Below, one piece after another: positions 45,288-53,109 of a stretch of 64,000 nt of DNA. This DNA is from Bacteroidota bacterium. GTDB lineage: Bacteria; Bacteroidota; Bacteroidia; NS11-12g; UBA955. Both the position numbers and the translations under genes were made by a program. The notes under the pieces were generated by a model, which had not been told where the DNA came from, ran no database searches, and saw nothing but the letters and a program-made list of their open reading frames with translations. The stretch's first letter is position 1, and each line of letters opens with the position of its first letter. The stretch covers positions 1 to 64,000 of the forward strand of contig JAEUUL010000024.1 of assembly GCA_016787485.1 (NCBI GenBank), written 5' to 3'.

Positions 45288-46694
45288 ATGGAGTTCAATT
45301 CTGCTGCCTTTATTGTTGTTTTTCTGCTGTTTTACGTCATCTATTGTGCCGTAGGAAACAGTGTTTTCTGGCGTAGAAATTTGCTGTTGGTTTTCAATCT
45401 GTTCTTTTATTTTCTTCTCAGTAAATCAGGGCTTTTTATACTGCTTGCAATTGCTTTGTGGGATTATTTTCTGGCCTTGAAAATTGGCAATACACAGGAT
45501 GAAAACAAACGACGAAGGTTTTTGTATTTTTCCGTTGTTCTGGACATAGGAAGTCTGCTGTTATTCAGGCATTTTACCGATTGGTTTGGTCCTTCTGTGT
45601 TGGGATTCTGGCCTGCTGTTATCGGAATCAGTTATTTCGTATTCCGCAGCATGGGTTACGTGTTGGATGTATATCATGAAAATGTAGAAATCCCTGAAAA
45701 AAACTGGTTTTCATACCTCACCTATTTGTCCTTTTTCCCGCTGATACTGGCCGGCCCAATCTCTCCTGCCCGGGACTTTCTTCCTGCACTACAACAACCA
45801 TTTGTGCCTAGAAGTGTACCTTCCGGAAAGGCTGTTTTCCTGCTGATTACTGGTATTGTTAAAAAATTCATTTTCTCCGGCTATCTGGCAGTTAATTTTA
45901 CAGACCGTGTGTTTGCAAGTCCGCACCTTTTTACCGGCATGGAAAACGGACTGGCTGCCATATCTCAGGCATTGGTTGTCTATCTTGATTTCAGCGGATA
46001 TACAGATCTGATGCTGGGGGTAGGTCTGTTACTCGGATTTTCCCTCTCAGAAAATTTCAATTTCCCCTATACCTCTGCAAACATTTCTGAATACTGGCGC
46101 CGCTGGCATATGAGCCTTAGCAAGTGGCTCAATGAATATTTGTTTTTCCCTCTCAGTTTCAGCCTTCGGCGCTTCCGCACCGCCGGCACCATTATGGCCG
46201 TTTGTATCACATTCGCCATCAGCGGTTTCTGGCATGGGACAGCCTTTCATTTCACTTTCTGGGGCTTGCTGCATGCCGTGGCACTGTCATGGGACATTCT
46301 CAGCAACCGGCTGCGTGACAGGATGAAGAAGTACATTTACGGCCCGGTTTACACCGGCATATCTGTACTGCTCACATTTGCATTTCTGGCCCTGTCGGGA
46401 ATCTTCTTTAAAGCACCCGATATGGCAGCCGGTTTCCTAATGGTGAAAAAAATATTTACCGACCCACAATTTGGATATTTTGCAGACTGGCTGCAGGCGT
46501 ATAAATGGGTATTTGTAGTCATGCTGAATGTGCTTATTTGGCATTGGATACTGCCTGACAGTTACGAAAAGGTTTTGGGCGCAGCAGAAAAAATCCCCTG
46601 GTGGCTGCAGGGACTTGCATTATTTGCGACTGTCTTCCTGGCTTACACCATCAGCGGACTGGAGGCACAGCCCTTTATTTATCTTCAGTTTTAA
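45288..46694 (+). CDS. MBOAT-family O-acyltransferase (DltB/AlgI-like)
   Basis: 468 residues with about ten to eleven membrane segments. The MBOAT core is clear: YLSFFPLILAGPISPARDFLP, QALVVYLDFSGYTDLMLGVGLLLG, NFNFPYTSANISEYWRRWHMSLSKWLNEYLFFPLS, and the active-site histidine in FAISGFWHGTAFHF. In dlt and alginate systems this protein moves an acyl group across the inner membrane to an exported acceptor. Last gene of the cluster; its stop is 5 nt from that of the convergent elyC-like gene, with no terminator between. Together with ligase and carrier it makes a complete DltA-DltC-DltB-like set. Confidence 0.93.
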   Translation: MEFNSAAFIVVFLLFYVIYCAVGNSVFWRRNLLLVFNLFFYFLLSKSGLFILLAIALWDYFLALKIGNTQDENKRRRFLYFSVVLDIGSLLLFRHFTDWFGPSVLGFWPAVIGISYFVFRSMGYVLDVYHENVEIPEKNWFSYLTYLSFFPLILAGPISPARDFLPALQQPFVPRSVPSGKAVFLLITGIVKKFIFSGYLAVNFTDRVFASPHLFTGMENGLAAISQALVVYLDFSGYTDLMLGVGLLLGFSLSENFNFPYTSANISEYWRRWHMSLSKWLNEYLFFPLSFSLRRFRTAGTIMAVCITFAISGFWHGTAFHFTFWGLLHAVALSWDILSNRLRDRMKKYIYGPVYTGISVLLTFAFLALSGIFFKAPDMAAGFLMVKKIFTDPQFGYFADWLQAYKWVFVVMLNVLIWHWILPDSYEKVLGAAEKIPWWLQGLALFATVFLAYTISGLEAQPFIYLQF

Positions 46695-46699
46695 AGGCT

Positions 46700-47488
46700 T
46701 TACAATTTGCCGGTAGCTGCATAAACCAGGTACCCCACCCATTCTTTACTGATTGCATCAAAACGAAACAGCGCCTCGCTGCTTGGTAAAATCCAGTCGG
46801 CAAAGGTGTAATGCCGGCCTTTGTCGCTGATGAAATGCACAGGCCAGGGAACGGGTTTAAATCCTGCTTTTTTAAAGGTGGCAAAGGCACGGCGCATATG
46901 AAAGGCGCTGGTAATCAGCAAAACGGGTTTGTTTTTTTCTACACCGGGCAAGGATGCACTGTACTCCGCATTTTCCATCGTATTGCGGCTCCGGTTTTCC
47001 ACCAGTATATCTGTGCTGTCCACACCCAGTTGTATCAGATACGGTTTTACAATGTCACTTTCAGGCTTCACTTTACCGGTAAGACTCACAGAACCACCAG
47101 AAAGCAGAATTTTTTGAATGCTCCCGAGGCGGTAAAGGATAACTGCAGAATACAACCTGTCTGCTGCTTCACTCATCTGAACCCGGTTCCTGTCTGTATC
47201 CTCTTCGGCATATCCTCCCAAAACAATTGCCATAGCAGGAAAGGCAGCATGGGTTTGAGGCGGCTCAGTTTCCCAGGCACGGGCCATTTCATTCACCAAT
47301 ACCTTGTTGCTCACAAGAAACAACATCACTGTGAGAATAATGAGTATGCGTTTTCTGCGCCTTGTATTCTTTGTCAGCAGTGCCCAAATACCAAGGGCAA
47401 CTGCCCAGCAAATGGGCCGCAACAGAATGACAAACAACTTGGACAAGAAGAAAAACACCCTGCGAAGGTATCTGTGGACGGGAAACAA
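46700..47488 (-). CDS. DUF218 (YdcF/ElyC/SanA) membrane protein
   Basis: 262 residues. Two N-terminal membrane segments (VFFFLSKLFVILLRPICWAVALGIWAL and ILIILTVMLFLVSN) precede a periplasmic DUF218 domain: AIVLGGYAEED, EAADRLYSAVILYRLGSIQKILLSGGSV, and ESDIVKPYLIQLGVDSTDILVENRSRNTMENA, followed by PVLLITSAFHMRRAFATFKKAGF. ElyC of E. coli affects peptidoglycan and enterobacterial common antigen lipid-carrier use. This gene lies convergent to the acylation cluster, so both concern the envelope, but a shared function is not shown. It has no -7 box that I can support; tRNA-Lys read-through upstream is possible. Confidence 0.85.
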   Translation of the reverse strand: MFPVHRYLRRVFFFLSKLFVILLRPICWAVALGIWALLTKNTRRRKRILIILTVMLFLVSNKVLVNEMARAWETEPPQTHAAFPAMAIVLGGYAEEDTDRNRVQMSEAADRLYSAVILYRLGSIQKILLSGGSVSLTGKVKPESDIVKPYLIQLGVDSTDILVENRSRNTMENAEYSASLPGVEKNKPVLLITSAFHMRRAFATFKKAGFKPVPWPVHFISDKGRHYTFADWILPSSEALFRFDAISKEWVGYLVYAATGKL

Positions 47489-47522
47489 ACAAAGCGGGCT
47501 TATTTGCTCCCTTTCATCCCTT

Positions 47523-47557
47523 TGGGACTTTGCCTCGTGGATAAACTCCGAGTCCCA
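47523..47557. other. T-arm-like sequence and hairpin downstream of tRNA-Lys
   Basis: TGGGACT (47523-47529) and AGTCCCA (47551-47557) can pair. The plus strand reads CTCCGAGTCCCATCAGGACA, resembling a tRNA T-arm, opposite in orientation to tRNA-Lys. It recalls the T-arm-like tail of the GIY-YIG gene at 37162 and may be an element remnant. Confidence 0.3.
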
Positions 47558-47565
47558 TCAGGACA

Positions 47566-47594
47566 CAAAAAAAGCGACCGTATGTCGCTTTTTT
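47566..47594 (-). terminator. Terminator of tRNA-Lys
   Basis: On the minus strand the stem AAGCGAC / GTCGCTT with a 5-nt loop precedes a run of seven T. Confidence 0.88.
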
Positions 47595-47598
47595 CTAG

Positions 47599-47671
47599 TG
47601 ATCCCGCTGGGACTCGAACCCAGGACCCATACATTAAAAGTGTATTGCTCTACCAACTGAGCTACGGAATC
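47599..47671 (-). tRNA. tRNA-Lys (anticodon TTT)
   Basis: 73 nt to the discriminator A; CCA is not encoded (CTA follows). Acceptor stem GATTCCG / CGGGATC with one G-T pair, D-arm AGCTCAGTTGGTAGAGCA, anticodon loop CTTTTAA between ATACA and TGTAT, T-arm CTGGG-TTCGAGT-CCCAG. Confidence 0.96.
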
Positions 47672-47691
47672 ATTCCCGTTTTTTGGGACTG

Positions 47692-47722
47692 CAAAAGTAG
47701 GAAGTGTCTGTAAAATTGGCAA
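47692..47722 (-). promoter_or_regulatory. Promoter of tRNA-Lys
   Basis: On the minus strand TTG (47720-47722), 20 nt, then TACTTTTG (47692-47699, exact -7 consensus), followed by CAGT and a 5' leader of about 15 nt for RNase P. Confidence 0.78.
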
Positions 47723-47828
47723 CTGTTTTTAGAAAAATATTCAAAACTGTTGTTGCACTGCTGTTTCTAAGGTCAGTCGGGCCACAGTTACAAGTGCCTC
47801 AGCGTCTGATTTTCATTCATTCCGGAGA

Positions 47829-49202
47829 TCAGCGAGATTTGTCTGGTTCCAGAGAAAAATTTTCATCTCCGGGTTGATACAGCGTATACGTGATGATAAA
47901 CTGAAACATCTCGTCAGTGGCCCGCATGCTGGCCCCTCCGTAGTCCAGCCTTTCTCCTACCTCCTTCGGTGGCTGGTTCGGGTTGTTTGGATTCCTGTCC
48001 GTATTGTCAAACACCGCTTCAGCTATGATTTCACTTCCTGCAGGTATGTGTACCATCTTCTGAAAAGTATAAAAATACTGCCAGCGGAAATCCCACCGCG
48101 ATATGCGAATCAATCGTATGGTATCACCGTTTGGTTTTATGGCATAAGCGAGAAAAGACTTACCCAGCAGGTGCAGATGTGGATTGATGGTCAAAACCGA
48201 AATGTCTTTATCTATGCGGAACCTTGTACTATGGGTTTGTACTTTGCCGGGTGCAATTTTCAACGGTGGCACAATCGGGCTTACCCCATTGGTACCCAGC
48301 ATAATTTCCGCCACGGGTCTGGATGGTGGCTTGTTGCTAAAGAACAGATTCAGGTAACTGCGGTCTGTAGCAAGCCTGTCAGCGGGTCCGTAATGCATGT
48401 CATTTCCGACAAAGGCGAACTCCCTGCTGATGCGGAATGTGCCAAGTCCTGCAGGGTAAGCAGTACCCAGAACTCCCGGCAAATAATTCACTGCACTGTG
48501 CACCCTTTCAGGAATGCTACCGTCATTATTGAACAGATTCAAAACCTTGAAATCCGTCTTGTACTCTCCGCTGCTCACTTCCACTTTCATGGGTTGCTGA
48601 AACAGATTGCGGTTTGCGCCAGGTTTATACAACAGCAGGTGACCATTGAAATGATGCACCAGATCCTGATTTCCGGCTACAAATTCCACGGCCCTCACCC
48701 AGGTATCCCTGTCCAGCATTCCGGGAATCTTGATGATGAAAAAACGGTCTTTCAGGTTTGGAAACAACCTGACTGAATCCAAAGGAAGTACCATATCCGG
48801 TTTGCCAATCTGGCTGCGCCAGGTGGGTGGCTCATACCGGGGCAAATCTTCCGCTGCACCCTCAGTCATCCCGGTTTCATACCAGCGACGGAAGACAGCG
48901 ATTTCCTGATCGCTAAGAAAATTTTCTCCCACAAAATGGGTGTATGAAGCATCGGCGGGCCACGGTGGCATGTACCGCTTTTCGGTCACTTTTGCGATGG
49001 TTTTGGCTTTTCGTTTCGTCTGCTCATAGTTTATCAGGGAAAAAGGAGCTACCCCACCCTCGCGGTGACAAGGTGTGCAATGTTTAAACATAAGCGGTGC
49101 CACATGCTTGTTAAAGGTGGGCTTGTCTGGCACACCGTTGCCCGCGCCGCAGGCAAACAACAGCAGACAAACCCCTGCAACCAGGAAAGTGTTCCCATTC
49201 AC
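47829..49202 (-). CDS. Lipoprotein with cytochrome c motif and copper type II monooxygenase-like domain
   Basis: 457 residues. The lipoprotein signal ends at Cys18 (lipobox LFAC). A c-type heme site follows at Cys42-Cys45-His46 (HCTPCHREGGVAPFSL), in a short cytochrome-like region with MPPWPAD downstream. The rest resembles ascorbate-dependent copper monooxygenases (PHM/DBM fold), with candidate copper ligands in LVHHFNGHLL, FVGNDMHYGP and TINPHLHLLGKS. Such cytochrome-monooxygenase proteins occur in Bacteroidota and Planctomycetota, often with a redoxin; here a redoxin of the matching type is coded 3.3 kb away at 52475. Substrate unknown. It would face the periplasm or surface. Confidence 0.82.
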   Translation of the reverse strand: MNGNTFLVAGVCLLLFACGAGNGVPDKPTFNKHVAPLMFKHCTPCHREGGVAPFSLINYEQTKRKAKTIAKVTEKRYMPPWPADASYTHFVGENFLSDQEIAVFRRWYETGMTEGAAEDLPRYEPPTWRSQIGKPDMVLPLDSVRLFPNLKDRFFIIKIPGMLDRDTWVRAVEFVAGNQDLVHHFNGHLLLYKPGANRNLFQQPMKVEVSSGEYKTDFKVLNLFNNDGSIPERVHSAVNYLPGVLGTAYPAGLGTFRISREFAFVGNDMHYGPADRLATDRSYLNLFFSNKPPSRPVAEIMLGTNGVSPIVPPLKIAPGKVQTHSTRFRIDKDISVLTINPHLHLLGKSFLAYAIKPNGDTIRLIRISRWDFRWQYFYTFQKMVHIPAGSEIIAEAVFDNTDRNPNNPNQPPKEVGERLDYGGASMRATDEMFQFIITYTLYQPGDENFSLEPDKSR

Positions 49203-49286
49203 TGCTTCAAAATTAGGACAACTGCCAGAAAGTAAAACCCGGTTGACTCATTTCCCTGATGTCTGTGCTTAAAACGGTCGATCCAT

Positions 49287-49294
49287 TATCTTTG
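49287..49294 (+). promoter_or_regulatory. -7 box TATCTTTG of the Crp-like gene
   Basis: Exact consensus, 40 nt before the ATG at 49335. Confidence 0.5.
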
Positions 49295-49334
49295 TTTTTC
49301 AATCCTTCTCACCAGAATTTTCCAATCCGGCAGA

Positions 49335-49895
49335 ATGCAAGCCTTGACCGCCCTGATTCAAACCATTTGTTCAATAGATGACAGTGCGCAAAAAGCACTC
49401 AGCGAAATAGCAGAAATCAAGAGCTATCCGCGCAATGCAGTGGTGCAGGAAATTGGCACCAGTTGCAAAACCGTCTATTGGGTTCAATCCGGATGCGCGC
49501 GCATTTATTACGACAAAGATGGCAATGACATTACGGAGTATTTTGCATTTTCGGGAGACATCGTAGTGCGTGCCGAAAGTTTATTTACAGGATTGCCTGC
49601 AACCAAAGGTATTCAAACCCTTGAAGAGACCGTCCTTGTCGCCATTTCTTCCGAAAAATTGTTCAGGCTTTTTGACACCCACCATGATCTTGAACGTATG
49701 TTTCGGCTGATGGTGGAAAAGGCATTTGTACAAACCGTAAAACGGATAGAAAGTCTTCAGTTTAAATCTGCCCGGGAAAGGTATCTGGAATTACTGGAGA
49801 CCACACAATGGGTTCAAAAAATTCCACTTAAATACATTGCCTCCTATCTGGGCATCACTCAGGTATCGCTGAGCAGAATCAGGGCAGGTATTTAA
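49335..49895 (+). CDS. Crp/Fnr-family transcriptional regulator
   Basis: 186 residues: a cyclic-nucleotide-binding-like barrel at about 20-125 (YPRNAVVQEIGTSCKTVYWVQSGCARIYYDKDGNDITEYFAFSGDIV) and a C-terminal helix-turn-helix (IPLKYIASYLGITQVSLSRIRAGI). The phosphate-binding cassette of true Crp (GExxxxRSA) is not present; the matching region is VVRAESLFTG, so it probably does not bind cAMP. Small Crp-like proteins of this form are common in Bacteroidota. It is divergent from the monooxygenase lipoprotein with 132 nt between the starts, so it may control that gene. Confidence 0.88.
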   Translation: MQALTALIQTICSIDDSAQKALSEIAEIKSYPRNAVVQEIGTSCKTVYWVQSGCARIYYDKDGNDITEYFAFSGDIVVRAESLFTGLPATKGIQTLEETVLVAISSEKLFRLFDTHHDLERMFRLMVEKAFVQTVKRIESLQFKSARERYLELLETTQWVQKIPLKYIASYLGITQVSLSRIRAGI

Positions 49896-50407
49896 AATCA
49901 ATCACATTGCAGCTCCATCCTGATCTGCGATAACATCTGATTGCTTATTTCAGTATATTCTTTTTACAACACATACTTAGAAGCCATCTCAAAATTCCTT
50001 TTGGCCAATTCATTTCTTTTGGCTTATACTGAACGAATCATCGCCTTTTTGCGTAATTCTGCGTCACTTCTTTTGTCCAGGCCGCCAGCCTGAACTGCAA
50101 TAAGTTCCTTGTCTTTCACAAAAAAACTCGAAATTGGCTCAAAACTCATCTTTGAGATAGCTTCTATTGATTAACCAATCTGAAAAATAATTCCTGTTAT
50201 TGTGGTGTATTCACAGGTTTATGCCCACATGGAATGAATTAAAAAAACAGAAATAAATTCAATCTGCATATTCATGCAAAGTTTCGGCAGGATGGAATCC
50301 ATTTGCAGCAGTTGTAAATAAATTTATGAGCATCGGAATTTCATTTTTGCAGAACCCATCATTTCATTTTTTATCATTTGTTAAATAGTCTCCGCGAGGG
50401 CTGAAAG
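49896..50407. other. Long intergenic region carrying a MITE-like element
   Basis: About 510 bp without a gene. The middle is a 185-bp inverted-repeat element (49980-50164). The rest is AT-rich, with no open frame, RNA or repeat that I can support, up to the MFS promoter at 50408. Confidence 0.6.
49978..50166. mobile_element. MITE-like element, 185 bp, with terminal inverted repeats and TA flanks
   Basis: The left end GAAGCCATCTCAAA (49980-49993) and the right end, reverse-complemented, GAAGCTATCTCAAA (50151-50164) match at 13 of 14 positions. A TA dinucleotide flanks both ends (49978-49979 and 50165-50166), as left by elements that duplicate TA. The interior has no coding potential, so it would be a non-autonomous element moved by a transposase elsewhere. 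It is not similar to any IS that I can name. Confidence 0.6.
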
Positions 50408-50415
50408 TAATTTTG
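50408..50415 (+). promoter_or_regulatory. -7 box TAATTTTG of the MFS-rhodanese gene
   Basis: Exact consensus, 15 nt before the ATG at 50431. Confidence 0.5.
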
Positions 50416-50430
50416 TACAACGATACTGTT

Positions 50431-51978
50431 ATGCAAAACAGAACGCCCAAACCCGGACTGAAAGAGAACTGGAAAGCCTTTGCACTGCTTGTAGGCATCA
50501 ATGCCCTGGTGGGTGGCATGGTGGGCATAGAACGCAGTATTTTTCCGGAATATGCCGAAACCATTTTCGGCATTGCTTCAAAATCTGCTATTCTCAGCTT
50601 CATCGTCGCTTTCGGTTTGTCCAAAGCTGTGGCAAACTACTTCACAGGTCGCTGGGCGAATCGTGTGGGTCGTAAGAACTTATTGCTCGCAGGCTGGCTT
50701 ATATTCCTTCCTGTGCCAATGCTACTGATGTGGGCGCCGGACTGGAGCTGGGTAGTCATTGCAAATGTGCTGTTGGGTTTTGGACAGGGCCTTGCTTGGA
50801 GCAGTACAGTAGTGATGAAAATTGACCTTGTGGGTGTTAAAAACCGCGGGCTGGCTATGGGACTGAATGAATTTGCGGGCTATCTGGCCGTGGGAATCAC
50901 GGCGTATATTACAGGTTGGATTGCCGGGCAGTTTGGTGTCGTTCCCTACCCATTTTATCTGGGACTTGCCATTGCTGTTTCCGGGTTTGTTCTCACCCTG
51001 ATCTGGGTAAAGGATACACGTGGTTTTGTTGAACTCGAAAGTGTGGAGCACACAGGGGAAAAGACGGATCATATATTCTTAGAAACCACCTGGAAAAACA
51101 AAACCCTGAGCAGTGTAACCCAGGCCGGACTTGTGAATAACCTGAATGACGGGATGATTTGGGGACTGCTCCCCATGTATTTGCTCTCATTGAAACTGAC
51201 TATGCAGGAAATCGGGATGATTGCTGCGGTTTACCCAATGGTGTGGGGCTTAGGACAACTGATTACAGGCAAAATGGCCGATCATTTTTCCAGAAAATCC
51301 ATGTTGGTTTGGGGCATGTTGCTGCAGGGATTTGCTATTGTTCTGATTCCCTTTAGCCATCAACTGACTACACTTGCAGCTCTCTCTGCACTGCTGGGTA
51401 TAGGAACTGCTCTGGTATACCCCACTTTTCTCACTGAAATCGCCCACTCTACCCATCCGGCACAGCGGGCAGGGAGCATGGGGGTTTTCAGATTGTGGCG
51501 GGATCTCGGGTATGCCATTGGTGCCATACTTTCTGGTATGGTTGCAGACCAATTTGGAATCACATATGCCATTGTTCTGGTTGCGGCCATTACTGCTTTA
51601 TCTGCATTAATTGTTCAGATCAGAATGCCATCAGGTCAAAACACTTGTGAATGCATAAAAGCAGAAACCGTGCTGCATGCTTTGCGCCTGCACAAACCGG
51701 TAAAGCTGCTGGATGTAAGAAGTGCAGCAGAATACAATGAAGCACATATACCCAATGCTATACATGTTGCATTGGATGAACTGGATGTGCGATTGAATGA
51801 ATTGAACAGGAAAGAAACCATCATAACCGTTTGCGGGAAAGGCGGAGGCCGTTCTGCTGCGGGGGCAAAACGACTGCGGGAACTCGGGTATAAGGCAAAA
51901 TGGCTTTGTGGTGGTACTTTTGCATGGTTGGGGATTCATCCTGAATCCGGAAGCACAGCTTCGGGTATGCCGGTCTGA
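50431..51978 (+). CDS. MFS transporter fused to a C-terminal rhodanese domain
   Basis: 515 residues from the ATG at 50431. Residues of about 10-400 form a 12-helix major facilitator with the GRWANRVGRKNLLLAG loop 2-3 motif and a second copy (GKMADHFSRKSMLVWG). Residues 415-515 form a cytoplasmic rhodanese domain: KLLDVRSAAEYNEAHIPNAIHVAL and the active-site loop VCGKGGGRSAAGA with an intact Cys. The fusion suggests transport of a sulfur compound, or persulfide transfer linked to transport; the substrate is not known. The arr gene follows by 22 nt, so the two may share a transcript. Confidence 0.9.
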   Translation: MQNRTPKPGLKENWKAFALLVGINALVGGMVGIERSIFPEYAETIFGIASKSAILSFIVAFGLSKAVANYFTGRWANRVGRKNLLLAGWLIFLPVPMLLMWAPDWSWVVIANVLLGFGQGLAWSSTVVMKIDLVGVKNRGLAMGLNEFAGYLAVGITAYITGWIAGQFGVVPYPFYLGLAIAVSGFVLTLIWVKDTRGFVELESVEHTGEKTDHIFLETTWKNKTLSSVTQAGLVNNLNDGMIWGLLPMYLLSLKLTMQEIGMIAAVYPMVWGLGQLITGKMADHFSRKSMLVWGMLLQGFAIVLIPFSHQLTTLAALSALLGIGTALVYPTFLTEIAHSTHPAQRAGSMGVFRLWRDLGYAIGAILSGMVADQFGITYAIVLVAAITALSALIVQIRMPSGQNTCECIKAETVLHALRLHKPVKLLDVRSAAEYNEAHIPNAIHVALDELDVRLNELNRKETIITVCGKGGGRSAAGAKRLRELGYKAKWLCGGTFAWLGIHPESGSTASGMPV

Positions 51979-52000
51979 TTTTTTCCCAGCCAGAAAGACA

Positions 52001-52420
52001 ATGACAACGGATGAAAAACCGGTGGTTCCAAAACTTTTTTATCATGGAACCAAAGCAGATTTAAAACCCGGAGACTTGATAGAACCCGGTTTTCGCAGCA
52101 ATTACGGCACTGGCCGAAAAGCGAAATATGTCTATTTTTCCGCAACGCTGGAGGCTGCTGTCTGGGGTGCGGAACTGGCGCAGGGAGAGGGCACCGGGCG
52201 GATATATACTGTGGAACCTGCAGGTATCATGGAAGATGACCCAAATCTTACGGACAAAAAATTCCCAGGCAATCCTACCCTATCTTTCCGCACGGCACAG
52301 GCTCTGAAGGTGACCGGTGAGATACATGACTGGACCGGACATTCAGCAGAGCTGCTGAATAGCATGAGGGCACACCTTGAAAAATTAAAACAAGAGGGAA
52401 TTGAAGCCATAGAAGAATAG
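52001..52420 (+). CDS. arr: Rifampin ADP-ribosyltransferase
   Basis: 139 residues from the ATG at 52001; an upstream extension overlaps the MFS gene. The Arr fold covers the whole length: LFYHGTKADLKPGDLIEPGFRSNYG, KYVYFSATLEAAVWGAELAQGEG, RIYTVEPAGIMEDDPNLTDKKFPGNPTLSFR and VTGEIHDW. Length and order match Arr enzymes, which use NAD to ADP-ribosylate rifamycins at the C23 hydroxyl and so inactivate them. Environmental homologs of Arr are chromosomal and may act on natural rifamycins or other substrates. It follows the MFS-rhodanese gene by 22 nt on the same strand, without a terminator. Confidence 0.93.
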   Translation: MTTDEKPVVPKLFYHGTKADLKPGDLIEPGFRSNYGTGRKAKYVYFSATLEAAVWGAELAQGEGTGRIYTVEPAGIMEDDPNLTDKKFPGNPTLSFRTAQALKVTGEIHDWTGHSAELLNSMRAHLEKLKQEGIEAIEE

Positions 52421-52474
52421 ATTTGTGCGAAAAACAATGGACACCAGGAACACAAATTCCCGGCTATCTGTTTT

Positions 52475-53092
52475 CTAGTTGTTCTCAATAAAACAGCCGA
52501 TGGCTTTCGTTTCTCGTACTTTTGGCTTTTCTCCTTTGCGCAAAGATTGTAATGCATCTGTCAGGTAAAACGCTGTGGCTTTGGTGCGGTGCTTACCTAT
52601 ATCGTAGGCCCAATTATCTATTGCGCCTTTGTATTCAACCAAGCCATTTTCTGCAATGACAATGACTTCCGGAGTAACGGTTGCTTTAAAAATTTCATGC
52701 AAGGGTATTTTACCCATGTCGCCATACTCTATAGCTGCGTAATCCCCATTGATATTCAATGAATCCAGATCGGTGCGCACCACCATTATTCCAAACATGG
52801 AATCCATCCTCAGAGAATCTTCCAGATGATGAATCCATGGTTTGTAATTTTTGCATAAGGGACAATCGTTATTTACAAAAAATACGATTGTATATGGCCT
52901 GATGGGTGACACCTGAAAAAACGCATTGTTCAGCGGATTGTAATCTGCTGGCAATTCATTTGTGGGAGCATGTTCCCTGATATGTTGGCAAGCTCCTTTA
53001 AAACCAAGAAAACGCAGCAAAATCAAAGACACGATCAAAATGGAAAATAAAGAAATATTCCGGCGGGTGAAAAAGTCGGACTTTAAATCCAT
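52475..53092 (-). CDS. Membrane-anchored redoxin (thioredoxin-fold) protein
   Basis: 205 residues from the ATG at 53090-53092; a TTG seven codons earlier overlaps the previous stop and is an alternative. One N-terminal membrane segment (ISLFSILIVSLILLRFLGF) precedes a thioredoxin fold with the active site NDCPLCKNYKPW, the cis-Pro region TVTPEVIVI and a C-terminal ALQSLRKGEKPKVRETKAIGCFIE. That ending, with a third Cys, is typical of redoxins found with cytochrome c and copper monooxygenase domains, as in the protein at 47829. Probably periplasmic. It lies 18 nt after the stop of the unknown 708-aa protein and is likely cotranscribed with it. Confidence 0.82.
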   Translation of the reverse strand: MDLKSDFFTRRNISLFSILIVSLILLRFLGFKGACQHIREHAPTNELPADYNPLNNAFFQVSPIRPYTIVFFVNNDCPLCKNYKPWIHHLEDSLRMDSMFGIMVVRTDLDSLNINGDYAAIEYGDMGKIPLHEIFKATVTPEVIVIAENGLVEYKGAIDNWAYDIGKHRTKATAFYLTDALQSLRKGEKPKVRETKAIGCFIENN

Positions 53093-53109
53093 AAGTAAAA
53101 TAGGTTGGG

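Noticed and set aside
46811-47713. A 300-residue plus-strand frame crossing tRNA-Lys
   Set aside because: It reads antisense to the DUF218 gene and through the tRNA; not a protein.
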